Below, one piece after another: positions 36,489-45,617 of a DNA stretch of 64,000 nt; within the stretch, counting starts at the first letter, position 1, and every line of letters begins with the position of its first letter. The stretch is from positions 371,990 to 435,989 of the forward strand of contig NZ_JANUCQ010000001.1 of assembly GCF_024807035.1 (NCBI RefSeq), in the 5' to 3' direction. This DNA comes from Methanococcus voltae PS (GTDB taxonomy: Archaea > AGJL01 > Methanococci > Methanococcales > Methanococcaceae). The notes under the pieces were generated by a model that saw only the letters and a list, made by a program, of their open reading frames with translations, did no database searches and was not told the origin of the DNA. The position numbers were made by a program, and so were the translations under genes.

Positions 36489-37454
36489 TTATGCAAATAA
36501 TATATTAAACATATATCCGGTTAAAATTATTGCAACACTCGTTATTCCAAAAAATACCGCAATTAATTTTGGTTTAATAACCTTTTTTAATAATATGGCT
36601 TCAGGCAATGAAAGTGCAGTAGTAGCCATCATAAATGCTAAAGCCGTCCCAATAGGCACACCCTTACCAATCAAAGCTTCTGCTATTGGTATTGTACCAA
36701 GCGCATTAGAATAAATCGGCACTGCAATAATCGTGGCAATTATCAAAGCAAAAGGATTATCTGGACCTATAAGCTGTATTAAATAACTTTCAGGAGGCAA
36801 ATAACCGTGAATAATTGCACCAATTCCAATACCTATTATTAAGTAAAGCCATACTCTTTTAATTATATCTATAGTATTCTGTTTAGAAAACTCTATTCTA
36901 TCTTTAAATGTAAGTTCTTTTATTTTTGCGGGTCTTCTGCGTCTTATTTCATAAACATACTCTTCTACAAGGTGTTCCATTTTTAATTTACCGATTAATA
37001 AACCACCTAGTACCCCAATTACGACTCCAGAAACGGTATACAACAAAGCAACTTCCCAGCCAAAGGTTGCCAAAAGTATCGCAAAAGCTGCCTCATTTAC
37101 AATAGGTGACGTAATTAAGAATGAGAATGTAACTCCAAGGGGAATTCCTGCTTCAATAAATCCTATGAATATCGGGATTGAGGAACAAGAGCAAAATGGG
37201 GTTACAATACCCAATAAGGAAGCGAATACATTTCCTTTAACGCCCATGTATTTCTCAAGTATTTTTTTAGTTCGTTCAGGCGGGAAATAACTTCTAACAA
37301 ACGATATCACAAATACCATTAAAATTAATAGAAAAAGTATTTTTATAACATCCGCTATGAAAAACTGAACAGAACTACCTATGGGCGATAATAAATCCAT
37401 TTTTAATAGATTTATAACCACATAATTTGCAAATTCGTCTATAAATTCTAACAT
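36489..37454 (-). CDS. Permease of the ArsP/YraQ (UPF0718) family
   Basis: This polytopic membrane protein of about 321 residues has around eight hydrophobic helices. ATG 37454 follows GTGA; GTG 37463 is an alternative. The signature LLGIVTPFCSCSSIPIFIGF (cysteines near 86-89) and SFLITSPIVNEAAFAIL match the ArsP/YraQ permeases. C-terminal segments are IIAVPIYSNALGTIPIAEAL and MMATTALSLPEAILLKK. Relatives export methylarsenicals; here the substrate is unknown. Its partner thioredoxin-like gene lies immediately downstream. Confidence 0.82.
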   Translation of the reverse strand: MLEFIDEFANYVVINLLKMDLLSPIGSSVQFFIADVIKILFLLILMVFVISFVRSYFPPERTKKILEKYMGVKGNVFASLLGIVTPFCSCSSIPIFIGFIEAGIPLGVTFSFLITSPIVNEAAFAILLATFGWEVALLYTVSGVVIGVLGGLLIGKLKMEHLVEEYVYEIRRRRPAKIKELTFKDRIEFSKQNTIDIIKRVWLYLIIGIGIGAIIHGYLPPESYLIQLIGPDNPFALIIATIIAVPIYSNALGTIPIAEALIGKGVPIGTALAFMMATTALSLPEAILLKKVIKPKLIAVFFGITSVAIILTGYMFNILFA

Positions 37455-37536
37455 ATCTTTCACTTTTTTAATTTTATTATTTAATACCTATTACCATACT
37501 CATCATAAACTAATACTAGTCATAAATTCCTAATTC

Positions 37537-37701
37537 TTATTTTTTAATCTTAAAACGAGTATTTGAGAGTTCAAACGTATATTGTTCGCCACAAACTTCG
37601 CATTTTGGTAGTTCCACCTCTGAAGCCATACAGGGGCAAACATCTACCTCATATCTTAACCTTTTTTTACATTTTGGACATATCAAATTCCAAACTATCA
37701 T
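37537..37701 (-). CDS. Zinc-ribbon microprotein, 54 residues
   Basis: The translation begins MIVWNLICPKCKKRLRYEV and continues VCPCMASEVELPKCEVCGEQY. It has cysteine pairs CPKC (8, 11), C22-x-C24 and C34-x2-C37, so CPKC and CEVC probably form one zinc ribbon with an extra CPC pair between. GTGAT lies four bases before the ATG. The stop is TAA at 37537-37539. It lies 82 bp upstream of the permease start, on the same strand. Function unknown; binding of nucleic acid or protein is possible. The regular cysteine pattern makes a chance ORF unlikely. Confidence 0.7.
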   Translation of the reverse strand: MIVWNLICPKCKKRLRYEVDVCPCMASEVELPKCEVCGEQYTFELSNTRFKIKK

Positions 37702-38014
37702 AATATCACGCTAATTTACCATACTCTATTCTAGTCTAATCCATTCTAATGTAACTTTTTACTTAGATATCTATAATACTGTAATTCATAATATTTAAAT
37801 GTGTAGATATATCAATGAATTTAAATATATTTTTAAAATATTTAAATGTATGGATATAATAATATATTATAAAGTAAAATATTGTAAAGTATAATATAAA
37901 ATACTCGAGTTAATCTTTAATATTAAACAAATATAATTAAGTATAAACGAATAATATTGAAATAAAAGAGTTAAAATAGATAAATAATTTAAATGAAATT
38001 ACAATAATTAGAAA
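37702..38014. other. 313-bp A/T-rich spacer
   Basis: Between the zinc-ribbon gene and the PRC-barrel gene, both on the minus strand. It holds a direct repeat, annotated separately. No gene or RNA was seen. Confidence 0.45.
37790..37858. repeat. Direct repeat of about 21 bp
   Basis: Copies at 37790-37810 (AATATTTAAATGTGTAGATA) and 37837-37857 (AATATTTAAATGTATGGATA) differ at two positions. They are upstream of the minus-strand zinc-ribbon gene. Confidence 0.6.
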
Positions 38015-38260
38015 TTAATTGTTTATTGCCATTTTGGATTCATCAACCACAACAACGTCTCTAACAGCTGAAACGGTTCTGTATGGTATAAATACGCTTG
38101 GTTCTTTATTGTAGATAGCACTTTGTTCTGACACTTCTACATTTAATGAAACTAATCTACCAGTTTTTTCATCTATTACCAAGTCATTAACAGTACCTAC
38201 AATACTACCATGGTCGCCTACAATTGACCTACCACATAATGATTTGAAGGATAATTTCAT
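38015..38260 (-). CDS. PRC-barrel domain protein
   Basis: The 81-residue protein is a single PRC-barrel: LCGRSIVGDHGSIVGTVNDLVIDEKTG near 8-34, then SLNVEVSEQ and VFIPYRTVSAVRDVVVVDE. Such stand-alone PRC-barrels are frequent in archaea and are thought to bind RNA or protein. GGTGATT precedes the ATG. It is monocistronic with long spacers either side. Confidence 0.85.
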   Translation of the reverse strand: MKLSFKSLCGRSIVGDHGSIVGTVNDLVIDEKTGRLVSLNVEVSEQSAIYNKEPSVFIPYRTVSAVRDVVVVDESKMAINN

Positions 38261-38534
38261 TTAATCACCTAATGCCCTATATTTTTGACGATAATCTGTT
38301 ATTCTATAAATTATATTTTTTAATTATTATTACATACGATGTTTTTTGTAATTAATATTATTGTTATGTGTGGCAAATTTAAGATAATAATATTTATTCT
38401 TTAAATACTATATATACTTTAGTTATATTTTAGTAAATATCCTCAAAAAATGCCCAAATATTTTAAAAATGTTATGGATATTACACTATATATCAAGCTA
38501 TATTAAGCATTTATGCACCTAATTAGACGAAATT

Positions 38535-39155
38535 CTATAAATTATCCTCAATGACTATTGTAAGGTCTTCTATAGTATTGACGTTTAATATAGGTTCTTT
38601 TAAAACAAATAACTCTTCTTTTTGATATTTTTCATTAGGGCTTACAATATTAATGCCTAATGGGACATAACCTTCAAAATTAATCGTAGGTGTAGCCGGA
38701 TAATCTTCAATAGGAGTTACTACGCATAAAGCTTCTATATCGTTATTTTTTTTGCATATATTAGAATAATATCTAATGATTGTATTAATAGTTTTCGATT
38801 TAACATTTACTAAGTCTCCGGACAATGTTAAAAACGAAGATTTAAAATAAGGGATACATTCGCCCAAATCATGCACATAGTCCTTTCCAGAAGTTTCAAT
38901 TATAAAAATTTTCGCGTCAGAAGTAGTTTTGGAATCTTCCAAGTATTTTGAATAACTTTCTAAATTTTCTAAAATGTGTTTTTTTGTTTCAGGTGTATTT
39001 GGGGAAACTGCAATATAAATATTCTCAATTTCTGAATTTAGTAAATTTTTTATCATATCGTCAATTATTCTAATTCCATTGATTTCCAAAAGTGGTTTTT
39101 CAATATTTAAATTAAGTCTTGTACCTTTTCCGCCTGCCATTATTAATGAGTCCAT
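38535..39155 (-). CDS. cobY: Adenosylcobinamide-phosphate guanylyltransferase (archaeal CobY type)
   Basis: This transfers GMP from GTP to adenosylcobinamide phosphate in the last steps of cobamide assembly. ATG 39155 is chosen because the protein then begins MDSLIMAGGKGTRL, the expected CobY N-terminus, and GGCGAT lies four bases upstream; ATG 39167 is possible. The nucleotide-binding loop is MAGGKGTRLNLNIEKPLLE. The 206 residues fit the family. It complements CbiH and the CbiQ-like gene in the corrinoid theme but is in a separate locus. LSGDLVNVKSKT is typical of the nucleotidyltransferase metal site. Confidence 0.85.
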   Translation of the reverse strand: MDSLIMAGGKGTRLNLNIEKPLLEINGIRIIDDMIKNLLNSEIENIYIAVSPNTPETKKHILENLESYSKYLEDSKTTSDAKIFIIETSGKDYVHDLGECIPYFKSSFLTLSGDLVNVKSKTINTIIRYYSNICKKNNDIEALCVVTPIEDYPATPTINFEGYVPLGINIVSPNEKYQKEELFVLKEPILNVNTIEDLTIVIEDNL

Positions 39156-39407
39156 TTTTATCGCCATATTGTGAATGATAAAATTATATCAAAACTATAC
39201 TTTAATTTATTTTAATTTATTTTAATTTATTTTAAACATATTTTTAATTGTAATATAATTTGTAACAATTTTATATATACATTACTAAAAAATACAACAT
39301 AAAATACAACATAATGTTAAAAATAATATAAAAAATATAAAAAATATAAAGCAAATAATGAATAAAAAACAATAAAAAACTAAAATAAGAAATTATAATG
39401 GGTTAGT

Positions 39408-41333
39408 TTAGAAACCCATTAATCTACCGACTTGGTATACGATTATACCAACAAGTGAGGCAATACCTAAGTTATAGAATACAGAAAATGCAGTCCATTT
39501 TAAGCTCCTAGTTTCAAGGTATATTGTAGCAACGGTGGCAAAACATGGAATGTAGAGCACAGATACCAAGGTAAGTACTAAACCAGTCAATGGAGTTAAA
39601 GCATTTTGTATGCCTTGTGTATATAATATTTCAAGTGTTGAAACAACCAATTCTTTTGCAATTATACCGAATATCAATGAGATACCTGCTGTACCATCTA
39701 AACCCATTAATGAGGTTAATGGAGACAACATGTTACCTAACATGTAAGCATAGCTTGCATCTGCTGTAGGGTAGGTGGTTAAAGCGTAGAATAACACGGA
39801 ACCTGCAGCAATTAAAGTTCCTGCCTTTTTTAAGAATCCTTTTGATTTGGACCATGTACTACTAATTACGTTTTTCCAATCCGGTATCCTATAAGGCGGT
39901 AATTCAAATACAAAGTCTTCATTTTCTCCTTTAATTATGTATTTACTTAATATCCAAGAGGATGCTATAAGTACAAGGAATGAAACTGCAAGGACGAACA
40001 TTGAGAATAGCGCCTGGTTAGCTGGGAAGAATGCCGCAGCCAAAAATGCTATAATCACAAATCTAGCAGAACATGGTACAAATGGGGCAACTAACAAAGT
40101 TGTTAATCTTTCTTTGTATCCTGAGATATAACGAGTACCTACAACCGCAGGTAAGGTACAACCAAACCCTGTTACTAAAGGTATGAATGATTTACCACTT
40201 AATCCAAATTTAGACATTATATTGTGTAATAATGCAGCTACTCTGGATAAGTAACCCGTATTTTCTAATGTAGCTAATGAGAATATCATTACAAATACCA
40301 GTGGGAAGAATTCTAAAACTGCACCTACCCCTCCTACGATACCATCTACTACGATTCCTTGGTATGCTGCAGGCGTTATTGCTGCAATCCAACCGCTAAT
40401 GTATTCTATTATAATTCCCGCCCATTCTGCAGTTATTTCATTCATTGTGAACACGAATGTATATAATAAATACATAACTGCTGCAAAAATTACAAGACCA
40501 TAGACTGGGTGCACAAGAATTACATCGATGTCGTCGTGAACTTCACTATCTTTGTATACATCGGATAATATTTCGTCACATTTACTGTATCTTTGTTCTG
40601 TTACATAGCTTTCTACGTCGTGCTTAATTTCAAATTCAATTTTATTTTTAATTTGTTCATATTCGTGGATAAATTCAGAGTTTAATTTTGAAATTATCTC
40701 TGCATCTCCCTCTAATATAGATAATGATACCCATCGTCTAGGATATTGATTTAATTCCGCGATGTTATGTTTATCTAATAATTTATTTACTTCTAAAACT
40801 GCATTTTCCAAGATTTCAGAATATTCTATTACTATAGGCTGTTTAGTTCTATAATCTGCAATAGCCTTTTTTAAATCATTATGACCTATATTTAACCTAC
40901 CAGATGTTCTAATAATTGGGGCTCCACCTAATTTTTTGGATAACTTATTGTCATCGATGGTAATACCATATTTTTCCGCTTCATCTATAAGGTTTAAACA
41001 AATTATTGGTACAACGCCTAATTCAATCAATTGTAACGTAAGGTATAAATTTCTGTTTAAATTAGGGGTATCGATAATATTCACAAATGTTGCGTCTTTG
41101 TTTTCAACAATAAACTCCCTTGCAATTTTTTGGTCTATGGAATTAGACATTAAGGAGTAAATACCTGGAAGGTCAACCAATGAAAATTCTTTGTTATTGT
41201 AAGTATAATGACCTTCAACTTTTTCAACGGTAACCCCGGTCCAATTACCTACTTTTTGTCTCATACCGGTTAAACTATTAAATAGAGTCGTTTTACCAAC
41301 GTTAGGTTGTCCTATGAATGCTATTTTCGCCAT
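39408..41333 (-). CDS. feoB: Ferrous iron transporter FeoB
   Basis: This GTPase-coupled membrane transporter imports Fe(II). ATG 41333 is preceded by GGTGAT six bases upstream, so the upstream codons at 41357 are excluded. The 641 residues start with a G-domain: G1 GQPNVGKT at 8-15, then LVDLPGIYSL (G3) and NLIDEAEKYG (G4). A helical spacer follows, then a membrane domain with about eight to eleven helices, including the two Gate-type segments FVMIFSLATLENTGYLSR and FIPLVTGFGCTLPAV. The layout is complete. Confidence 0.95.
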   Translation of the reverse strand: MAKIAFIGQPNVGKTTLFNSLTGMRQKVGNWTGVTVEKVEGHYTYNNKEFSLVDLPGIYSLMSNSIDQKIAREFIVENKDATFVNIIDTPNLNRNLYLTLQLIELGVVPIICLNLIDEAEKYGITIDDNKLSKKLGGAPIIRTSGRLNIGHNDLKKAIADYRTKQPIVIEYSEILENAVLEVNKLLDKHNIAELNQYPRRWVSLSILEGDAEIISKLNSEFIHEYEQIKNKIEFEIKHDVESYVTEQRYSKCDEILSDVYKDSEVHDDIDVILVHPVYGLVIFAAVMYLLYTFVFTMNEITAEWAGIIIEYISGWIAAITPAAYQGIVVDGIVGGVGAVLEFFPLVFVMIFSLATLENTGYLSRVAALLHNIMSKFGLSGKSFIPLVTGFGCTLPAVVGTRYISGYKERLTTLLVAPFVPCSARFVIIAFLAAAFFPANQALFSMFVLAVSFLVLIASSWILSKYIIKGENEDFVFELPPYRIPDWKNVISSTWSKSKGFLKKAGTLIAAGSVLFYALTTYPTADASYAYMLGNMLSPLTSLMGLDGTAGISLIFGIIAKELVVSTLEILYTQGIQNALTPLTGLVLTLVSVLYIPCFATVATIYLETRSLKWTAFSVFYNLGIASLVGIIVYQVGRLMGF

Positions 41334-41727
41334 ATAATCACCATATATATAAAACACTAAAAACTTTCTTATCTTTCTAATTTTTTTTAATTAATTTTTA
41401 TATCTGAATCCAAAATAAATAATTGGATATTTTAACGTGTAAATTGTAATTGTTTTTTTAATACCTTTATTTCCTAAAATGAAATAATGATGGTAGTTTG
41501 TGGATTGAATTTTTTATTGACTATTTTAATAAGTAATAATAATTATAATTAATACGTAATAATAATTAATAAAGTAGTGGATTAAGTTAAATCGTTATTT
41601 TATTTTATTTTTTTATTTTATCCGTTTGTTTAAATGTGAATGTAGATTACTGTTTACCAATATTACCAATAAAAGTATATGTTATTTAGAATGTTGAATA
41701 CCAATATCAAAATTTATATTACCAATA
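41334..41727. other. 394-bp spacer between feoB and the small Cys-rich gene
   Basis: A/T-rich DNA with no ORF. It may carry a separate promoter for feoB; no clear site was defined. Confidence 0.4.
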
Positions 41728-41937
41728 TTACTCAGAATACTCTTTTGAATTTTTTGAAGGGCAATGTTCTTTCAACTTACAGTTTCCGCAACTCCCACAG
41801 CTTGCGCTTATAACTGATTTAGAAAGTTTTACCATCAACTTTTCAAAGAGTGATTCCTTATCGTTCCGTTTTTCATTCATATTTTTTTCCTTTTTCGTAT
41901 TTTTTTGCACATTATCCCTATGGTTTATTATTTGCAT
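41728..41937 (-). CDS. Small cysteine-rich protein within the feo locus
   Basis: The 69-residue product has a Lys/Asn-rich N-terminus and a C-terminal cysteine cluster, SASCGSCGNCKLKEHCPSK, with four cysteines (C-x2-C-x2-C-x5-C). This pattern could bind iron or an Fe-S cluster. It lies between feoA and feoB on the same strand, as do small FeoC- or FeoB-associated Cys-rich proteins in other organisms, though I cannot assign it to either. ATG 41937 follows AGGGAC; a shorter start at MNEKRND is also possible. Confidence 0.6.
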   Translation of the reverse strand: MQIINHRDNVQKNTKKEKNMNEKRNDKESLFEKLMVKLSKSVISASCGSCGNCKLKEHCPSKNSKEYSE

Positions 41938-42411
41938 TAAATGTCCCTGTTTGTGACTATTTTACCATACTTACGATATTCACATACATTATTATATTAC
42001 TATCAATGTTTAACTAATTTTAAATATTTGTGACATCTATTTCAATTTTAATTTTATTTAGATTTTATTCCTTTTTTTAATTAACAACTAACCTTTGAAT
42101 TACTTAGACTATTATTCAGAATATTTTTTCGACTATATTTCATATGATATACTAGTATAACTAACCTATTATATCTATTTATTATTTATTCCAAATGTCT
42201 ATTATATTTTTATTTATTCACTTATTTTTAGAATATAGGATATAATTTATTAAAACACTATTGTAATTGAATTTTAATTTTAATTTTAATTTGTGACTGA
42301 AATATAACTTATTTATTTAGAAAACTTTATTATGCGATATCTTTTTCCAATATACATTGTATACACCATTTTATAATAGCTTATTGCTTTTAAATTCGTT
42401 GCCCGGATGGA
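41938..42411. other. 474-bp spacer in the feo locus
   Basis: Between feoA and the Cys-rich gene. A/T-rich, no ORF or RNA seen. The length suggests the two genes may be transcribed separately. Confidence 0.4.
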
Positions 42412-42681
42412 TTAATTTACATAAATGTTATTTGCTATCTTTCTGCTAATGGCAACTTTTGTATTGCCAACTACTACTGTTAACGGACCTTTTTTATCGT
42501 TAATTACAATTTTTACCCTTTTCCCAGTAATAATTCCCAGCTCACTTAATTTCCTGCATGATGAATTCGTTTCAGCGTTATTGTCTACTTTTAAGATTGT
42601 GTATTTTCCTACGCTTTTATCTGCAAGTTTTTCAAGTTCGTCGGTTTCATTACTTTTTATGGGACTTCCAAAATATATCAT
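42412..42681 (-). CDS. feoA: Ferrous iron transport protein A
   Basis: FeoA is the small SH3-like partner of FeoB. The 89 residues contain the family pattern CRKLSELGIITGKRVKIV (near 42-59) and GPLTVVVGNTKVAISRKIANNIYV at the C-terminus, which is the hydrophobic FeoA signature. GGGG lies upstream of the ATG. It is the first gene of the feoA-orf-feoB locus. A TATA box and a palindrome lie about 200-260 bp upstream. Confidence 0.88.
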   Translation of the reverse strand: MIYFGSPIKSNETDELEKLADKSVGKYTILKVDNNAETNSSCRKLSELGIITGKRVKIVINDKKGPLTVVVGNTKVAISRKIANNIYVN

Positions 42682-42878
42682 ATTTTACCCCTTTAAAATA
42701 CCTCTTTGTTTTTATTTCTTTATTTCTTTAGTTTTATGTGGATGTTAACTCATACTAGCACAAAATTAAGTTTTAAATTAAATTTAAGTTACTATAACTA
42801 CATTAAAGTAACGTATGATTAATGTATAATTTCATCATCGTTAAATTTAATAATTTTACTTAATTAATAATGCTTAAT

Positions 42879-42900
42879 ATATTTAAGTTAACTTAAATAT
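42879..42900. promoter_or_regulatory. Perfect 22-bp palindrome in the feoA promoter region
   Basis: The centre is TTAAGTTAACTTAA and the whole site is a perfect inverted repeat. On the minus strand a TATA-like box TTTATATATTA (42937-42927) would start transcription near 42907, so the palindrome falls immediately downstream of the start point. This position favours a repressor operator, for example of a DtxR-type iron regulator (inference). Confidence 0.55.
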
Positions 42901-42926
42901 TTTAACAATGATTAATATACACAACC

Positions 42927-42937
42927 TAATATATAAA
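42927..42937 (-). promoter_or_regulatory. Probable TATA box for feoA
   Basis: TTTATATATTA on the minus strand is the best TATA element in the region and lies 246 bp before the feoA start codon. The long leader this implies is unusual and lowers the confidence. Confidence 0.45.
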
Positions 42938-43078
42938 GGTTACTACTGAAAAAATAAAATAAAGTAATCACCTAATTATAATTAATAAAAATAATAAAAC
43001 TAGTAAAAATAATAAAAAATGAAAGTAAAAGTAAAAAGAAAATAAAAAATTATTAATCATTAACTAATAATATTTCAT

Positions 43079-44125
43079 TTATAAATATTTTTTAACATAT
43101 AATTCCGCATTAAGAACGCTAGCACCTGCAGCGCCTCTAATTGTATTATGTTCCAAAGCAGTGTACTTTGTTGTAAAGATAGGGTCTTCTCTAACTCTTC
43201 CCACCACTATGGACATTCCATTACCTGTGTTTCTATCCAATCTTGGTTGCGGTCTGTCGTTTTCACTTCTAAGTACGATAGGTTTTGCATAACTTGGTAA
43301 GTTAAAGTCTTTTAATGGGTCGAATTCATCCATAGCCTTTTTGATTTCTTCAATTTCTGCTTCTTCGGTAGTTTTAACGAAAATACTTTCAGTGTGTCCG
43401 TCAATAACTGGTACTCTATTGCAAGATACGCCTATTTTAAAATTACCATCTTTAAATTGACCATTTTCAACATTGCCCAATATTTTTAAGTTTTCGGTTT
43501 GCATCTTTTCTTCTTCTCCGCCGATGTAAGGGATCATATTATCTAATATCGCCATCGAAGGTACTCCATCGTAACCTGCACCACTTATAGCCTGCATTGT
43601 TGTAATATTTACTAAATCCAATCCAAATTTGTCCATGATTGGTTTTAAAGTTATTGACGAGCAAATGGTTGAACAATTAGGGTTTGTTACAATACCACCA
43701 TCATATCCTCTGTTATCTCTTTGAGTTTCTAACATTTTAAAGTGTTCGTGGTTAACTTCAGTTATGATTAAAGGTACATCTGCTTCCATTCTCATTGCTG
43801 AAGCGTTTGAAAATACCAATTTACCAGCTTTTGCAAATTCCGGTTCGATGGTTTGTGCGAGATTTGCAGGCAATGCAGAGAATACAATATCAACATTTTC
43901 AAATTCAGGGTGGTTAGCTTCAGTTGGCACAACTATTTTTTTAGCAGTGTCTTCAGGTATTGCCTCTGTTTGATACCAGTAGCAAGCATCTTCATAAGTT
44001 TTTCCTGCACTTCTATGGGATGCACCCAAAGCGGTTAATTCAAACATAGGGTGGTTTTCTAACATTTGAATAAATCTTTGCCCTACATTTCCAGTTGCAC
44101 CTAATATTCCTACGTTTATTTTCAT
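43079..44125 (-). CDS. asd: Aspartate-semialdehyde dehydrogenase
   Basis: This reduces aspartyl phosphate to the semialdehyde for lysine, methionine and threonine synthesis, and in methanogens also for the aromatic amino-acid precursor pathway. The 348 residues have the NADP-binding loop [22 protein letters not shown] and the active-site Cys151 in TNPNCSTIC, plus a late [15 protein letters not shown] segment with the catalytic His. The length fits the archaeal/fungal-type enzyme. GGTGA precedes the ATG. Confidence 0.95.
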   Translation of the reverse strand: MKINVGILGATGNVGQRFIQMLENHPMFELTALGASHRSAGKTYEDACYWYQTEAIPEDTAKKIVVPTEANHPEFENVDIVFSALPANLAQTIEPEFAKAGKLVFSNASAMRMEADVPLIITEVNHEHFKMLETQRDNRGYDGGIVTNPNCSTICSSITLKPIMDKFGLDLVNITTMQAISGAGYDGVPSMAILDNMIPYIGGEEEKMQTENLKILGNVENGQFKDGNFKIGVSCNRVPVIDGHTESIFVKTTEEAEIEEIKKAMDEFDPLKDFNLPSYAKPIVLRSENDRPQPRLDRNTGNGMSIVVGRVREDPIFTTKYTALEHNTIRGAAGASVLNAELYVKKYL

Positions 44126-44469
44126 TTAGTTCACCAATTGATAGTTTTTTTATTTTATTTTATTATTTATTTCTTTTTTATTTCTTTTATTTTTTAGAAC
44201 AATAATCTTTTAAATGTAATTATGAATTCTAATATTTAAATTTCATCATATTCCCACACTATTTCGAGTATTATATGATTTCATACATTAGATTAATTTT
44301 TTATACAATGGAATTAAATAAAATGATAATATTTTTATTTGGATTAGTAGTTATAAATATTGAATGATTAAGTTATATATCAATTTTACGAATTTACTAG
44401 TCAAAAATTAAATCTTAAATTTAAATCTTAAAAATACAATTTAAAATTTAAAACTTACGCGGTGTTATT
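44126..44469. other. 344-bp divergent promoter region of asd and nadA
   Basis: A/T-rich, with TATA-like sequences on both strands. A short repeat AAATCTTAAA occurs twice near 44410-44432. No gene or RNA was seen. Confidence 0.45.
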
Positions 44470-45417
44470 ATGAAAGAATGTATCAATAAAAAGGAAAAGT
44501 TAATAAACCATATAAATGAATTGAAAAACCAAAAAAATGCAATAATTTTGGCTCATAATTATCAACCTAGAGAAATTCAAGAGATAGCCGACTTTATCGG
44601 TGATTCTTTAGAACTCTGTATAATCGCAGAGAAAACTGAGGCTGACATAATAGTATTTTGCGGTGTAGATTTTATGGCCGAAACTGCAAAAATCTTAAAT
44701 CCTACTAAAAAAGTGCTTTTACCCGAAATTGTTGACTCCGAATGTCCAATGGCTCACCAATTACCTCCTGAAGTAATTATACAAGCTAAAAAGGAGCATC
44801 CTGACGCTAAAGTTGTAATTTACGTTAATACATTGGCTTCAGCAAAGGCAATGGCGGATGCCACCTGTACTTCTGCAAATGCCGACAAAGTAGTAAATTT
44901 ATTTGAAGAAGATAAGATATTATTTGGACCAGACAATAATTTAGCTTATTTCGTAGAAAAAAGAACCGATAAAAAAATAATTCCAGTTCCAAAAGGCGGA
45001 CATTGCTATGTACACAAAATGTATACATTAGAGGATGCTAAAAAAGTAAAAGCCGAATATCCTGACGCGGAATTGTTAATTCATCCTGAGAGCAACCCTG
45101 AATTACAAGATATTGCAGATTATGTCATGAGTACAGGCGGAATGGTTAAACACGTATTAAACTCCCCTGTTGAAACCTTTATAATTGGAACAGAATGCGA
45201 TATGATTTCTAGATTAAATATTGAGCTTGAAAAAGTGGGTAAATCTAAAAATCTAGTACCATTAAGGTCTGATGCAATCTGTAAATCTATGAAAAATATA
45301 ACTCTTGAAAAAATAGAAACCTGTTTAATTGAAGAGAAATACGAAGTAAATTTGGATAAAGAAATCATAGAAAAAGCAAAAGTCGCAATTGATAAAATGT
45401 TATCTTTGAATAAATAA
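44470..45417 (+). CDS. nadA: Quinolinate synthase A
   Basis: This condenses iminoaspartate with dihydroxyacetone phosphate in NAD synthesis, using an oxygen-sensitive 4Fe-4S cluster. The 315 residues include ILAHNYQPREIQEIADFIGDS, CGVDFMAETAKIL, and the probable cluster ligands C92 (DSECPMAHQ), C179 (GGHCYVH) and C271 (DAICKSMKNIT). The spacing fits the three-cysteine pattern. GGTG precedes the ATG. It is divergent from asd. Confidence 0.93.
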   Translation: MKECINKKEKLINHINELKNQKNAIILAHNYQPREIQEIADFIGDSLELCIIAEKTEADIIVFCGVDFMAETAKILNPTKKVLLPEIVDSECPMAHQLPPEVIIQAKKEHPDAKVVIYVNTLASAKAMADATCTSANADKVVNLFEEDKILFGPDNNLAYFVEKRTDKKIIPVPKGGHCYVHKMYTLEDAKKVKAEYPDAELLIHPESNPELQDIADYVMSTGGMVKHVLNSPVETFIIGTECDMISRLNIELEKVGKSKNLVPLRSDAICKSMKNITLEKIETCLIEEKYEVNLDKEIIEKAKVAIDKMLSLNK

Positions 45418-45617
45418 TCAAATAATAAATAATCAAATTATTATTTTTTAGTTATATTTTAAATTATCAATATTTTATTTTTTTAAATTTTTAATATAAT
45501 TCTTACTTTTTTACTACTTAATTTCACATATATTGCTATTTATAGTTTAAAATTTATAATTTAATTTAGTAAGTAATGCAAATAATATATACAAAATTAA
45601 ATAGAAAGAGGGGAAAT

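Larger units (their letters stand above)
42682..43078. other. 397-bp promoter region upstream of feoA
   Basis: Between asd (3' end) and feoA (5' end), both on the minus strand. It contains the feoA TATA-like box and a 22-bp palindrome, annotated separately. No ORF was seen. Confidence 0.5.

Noticed and set aside
41938-42411. A tRNA or small RNA in the feo spacer
   Set aside because: tRNA genes in such A/T-rich genomes stand out as G+C-rich islands; none is visible here or in the other spacers.
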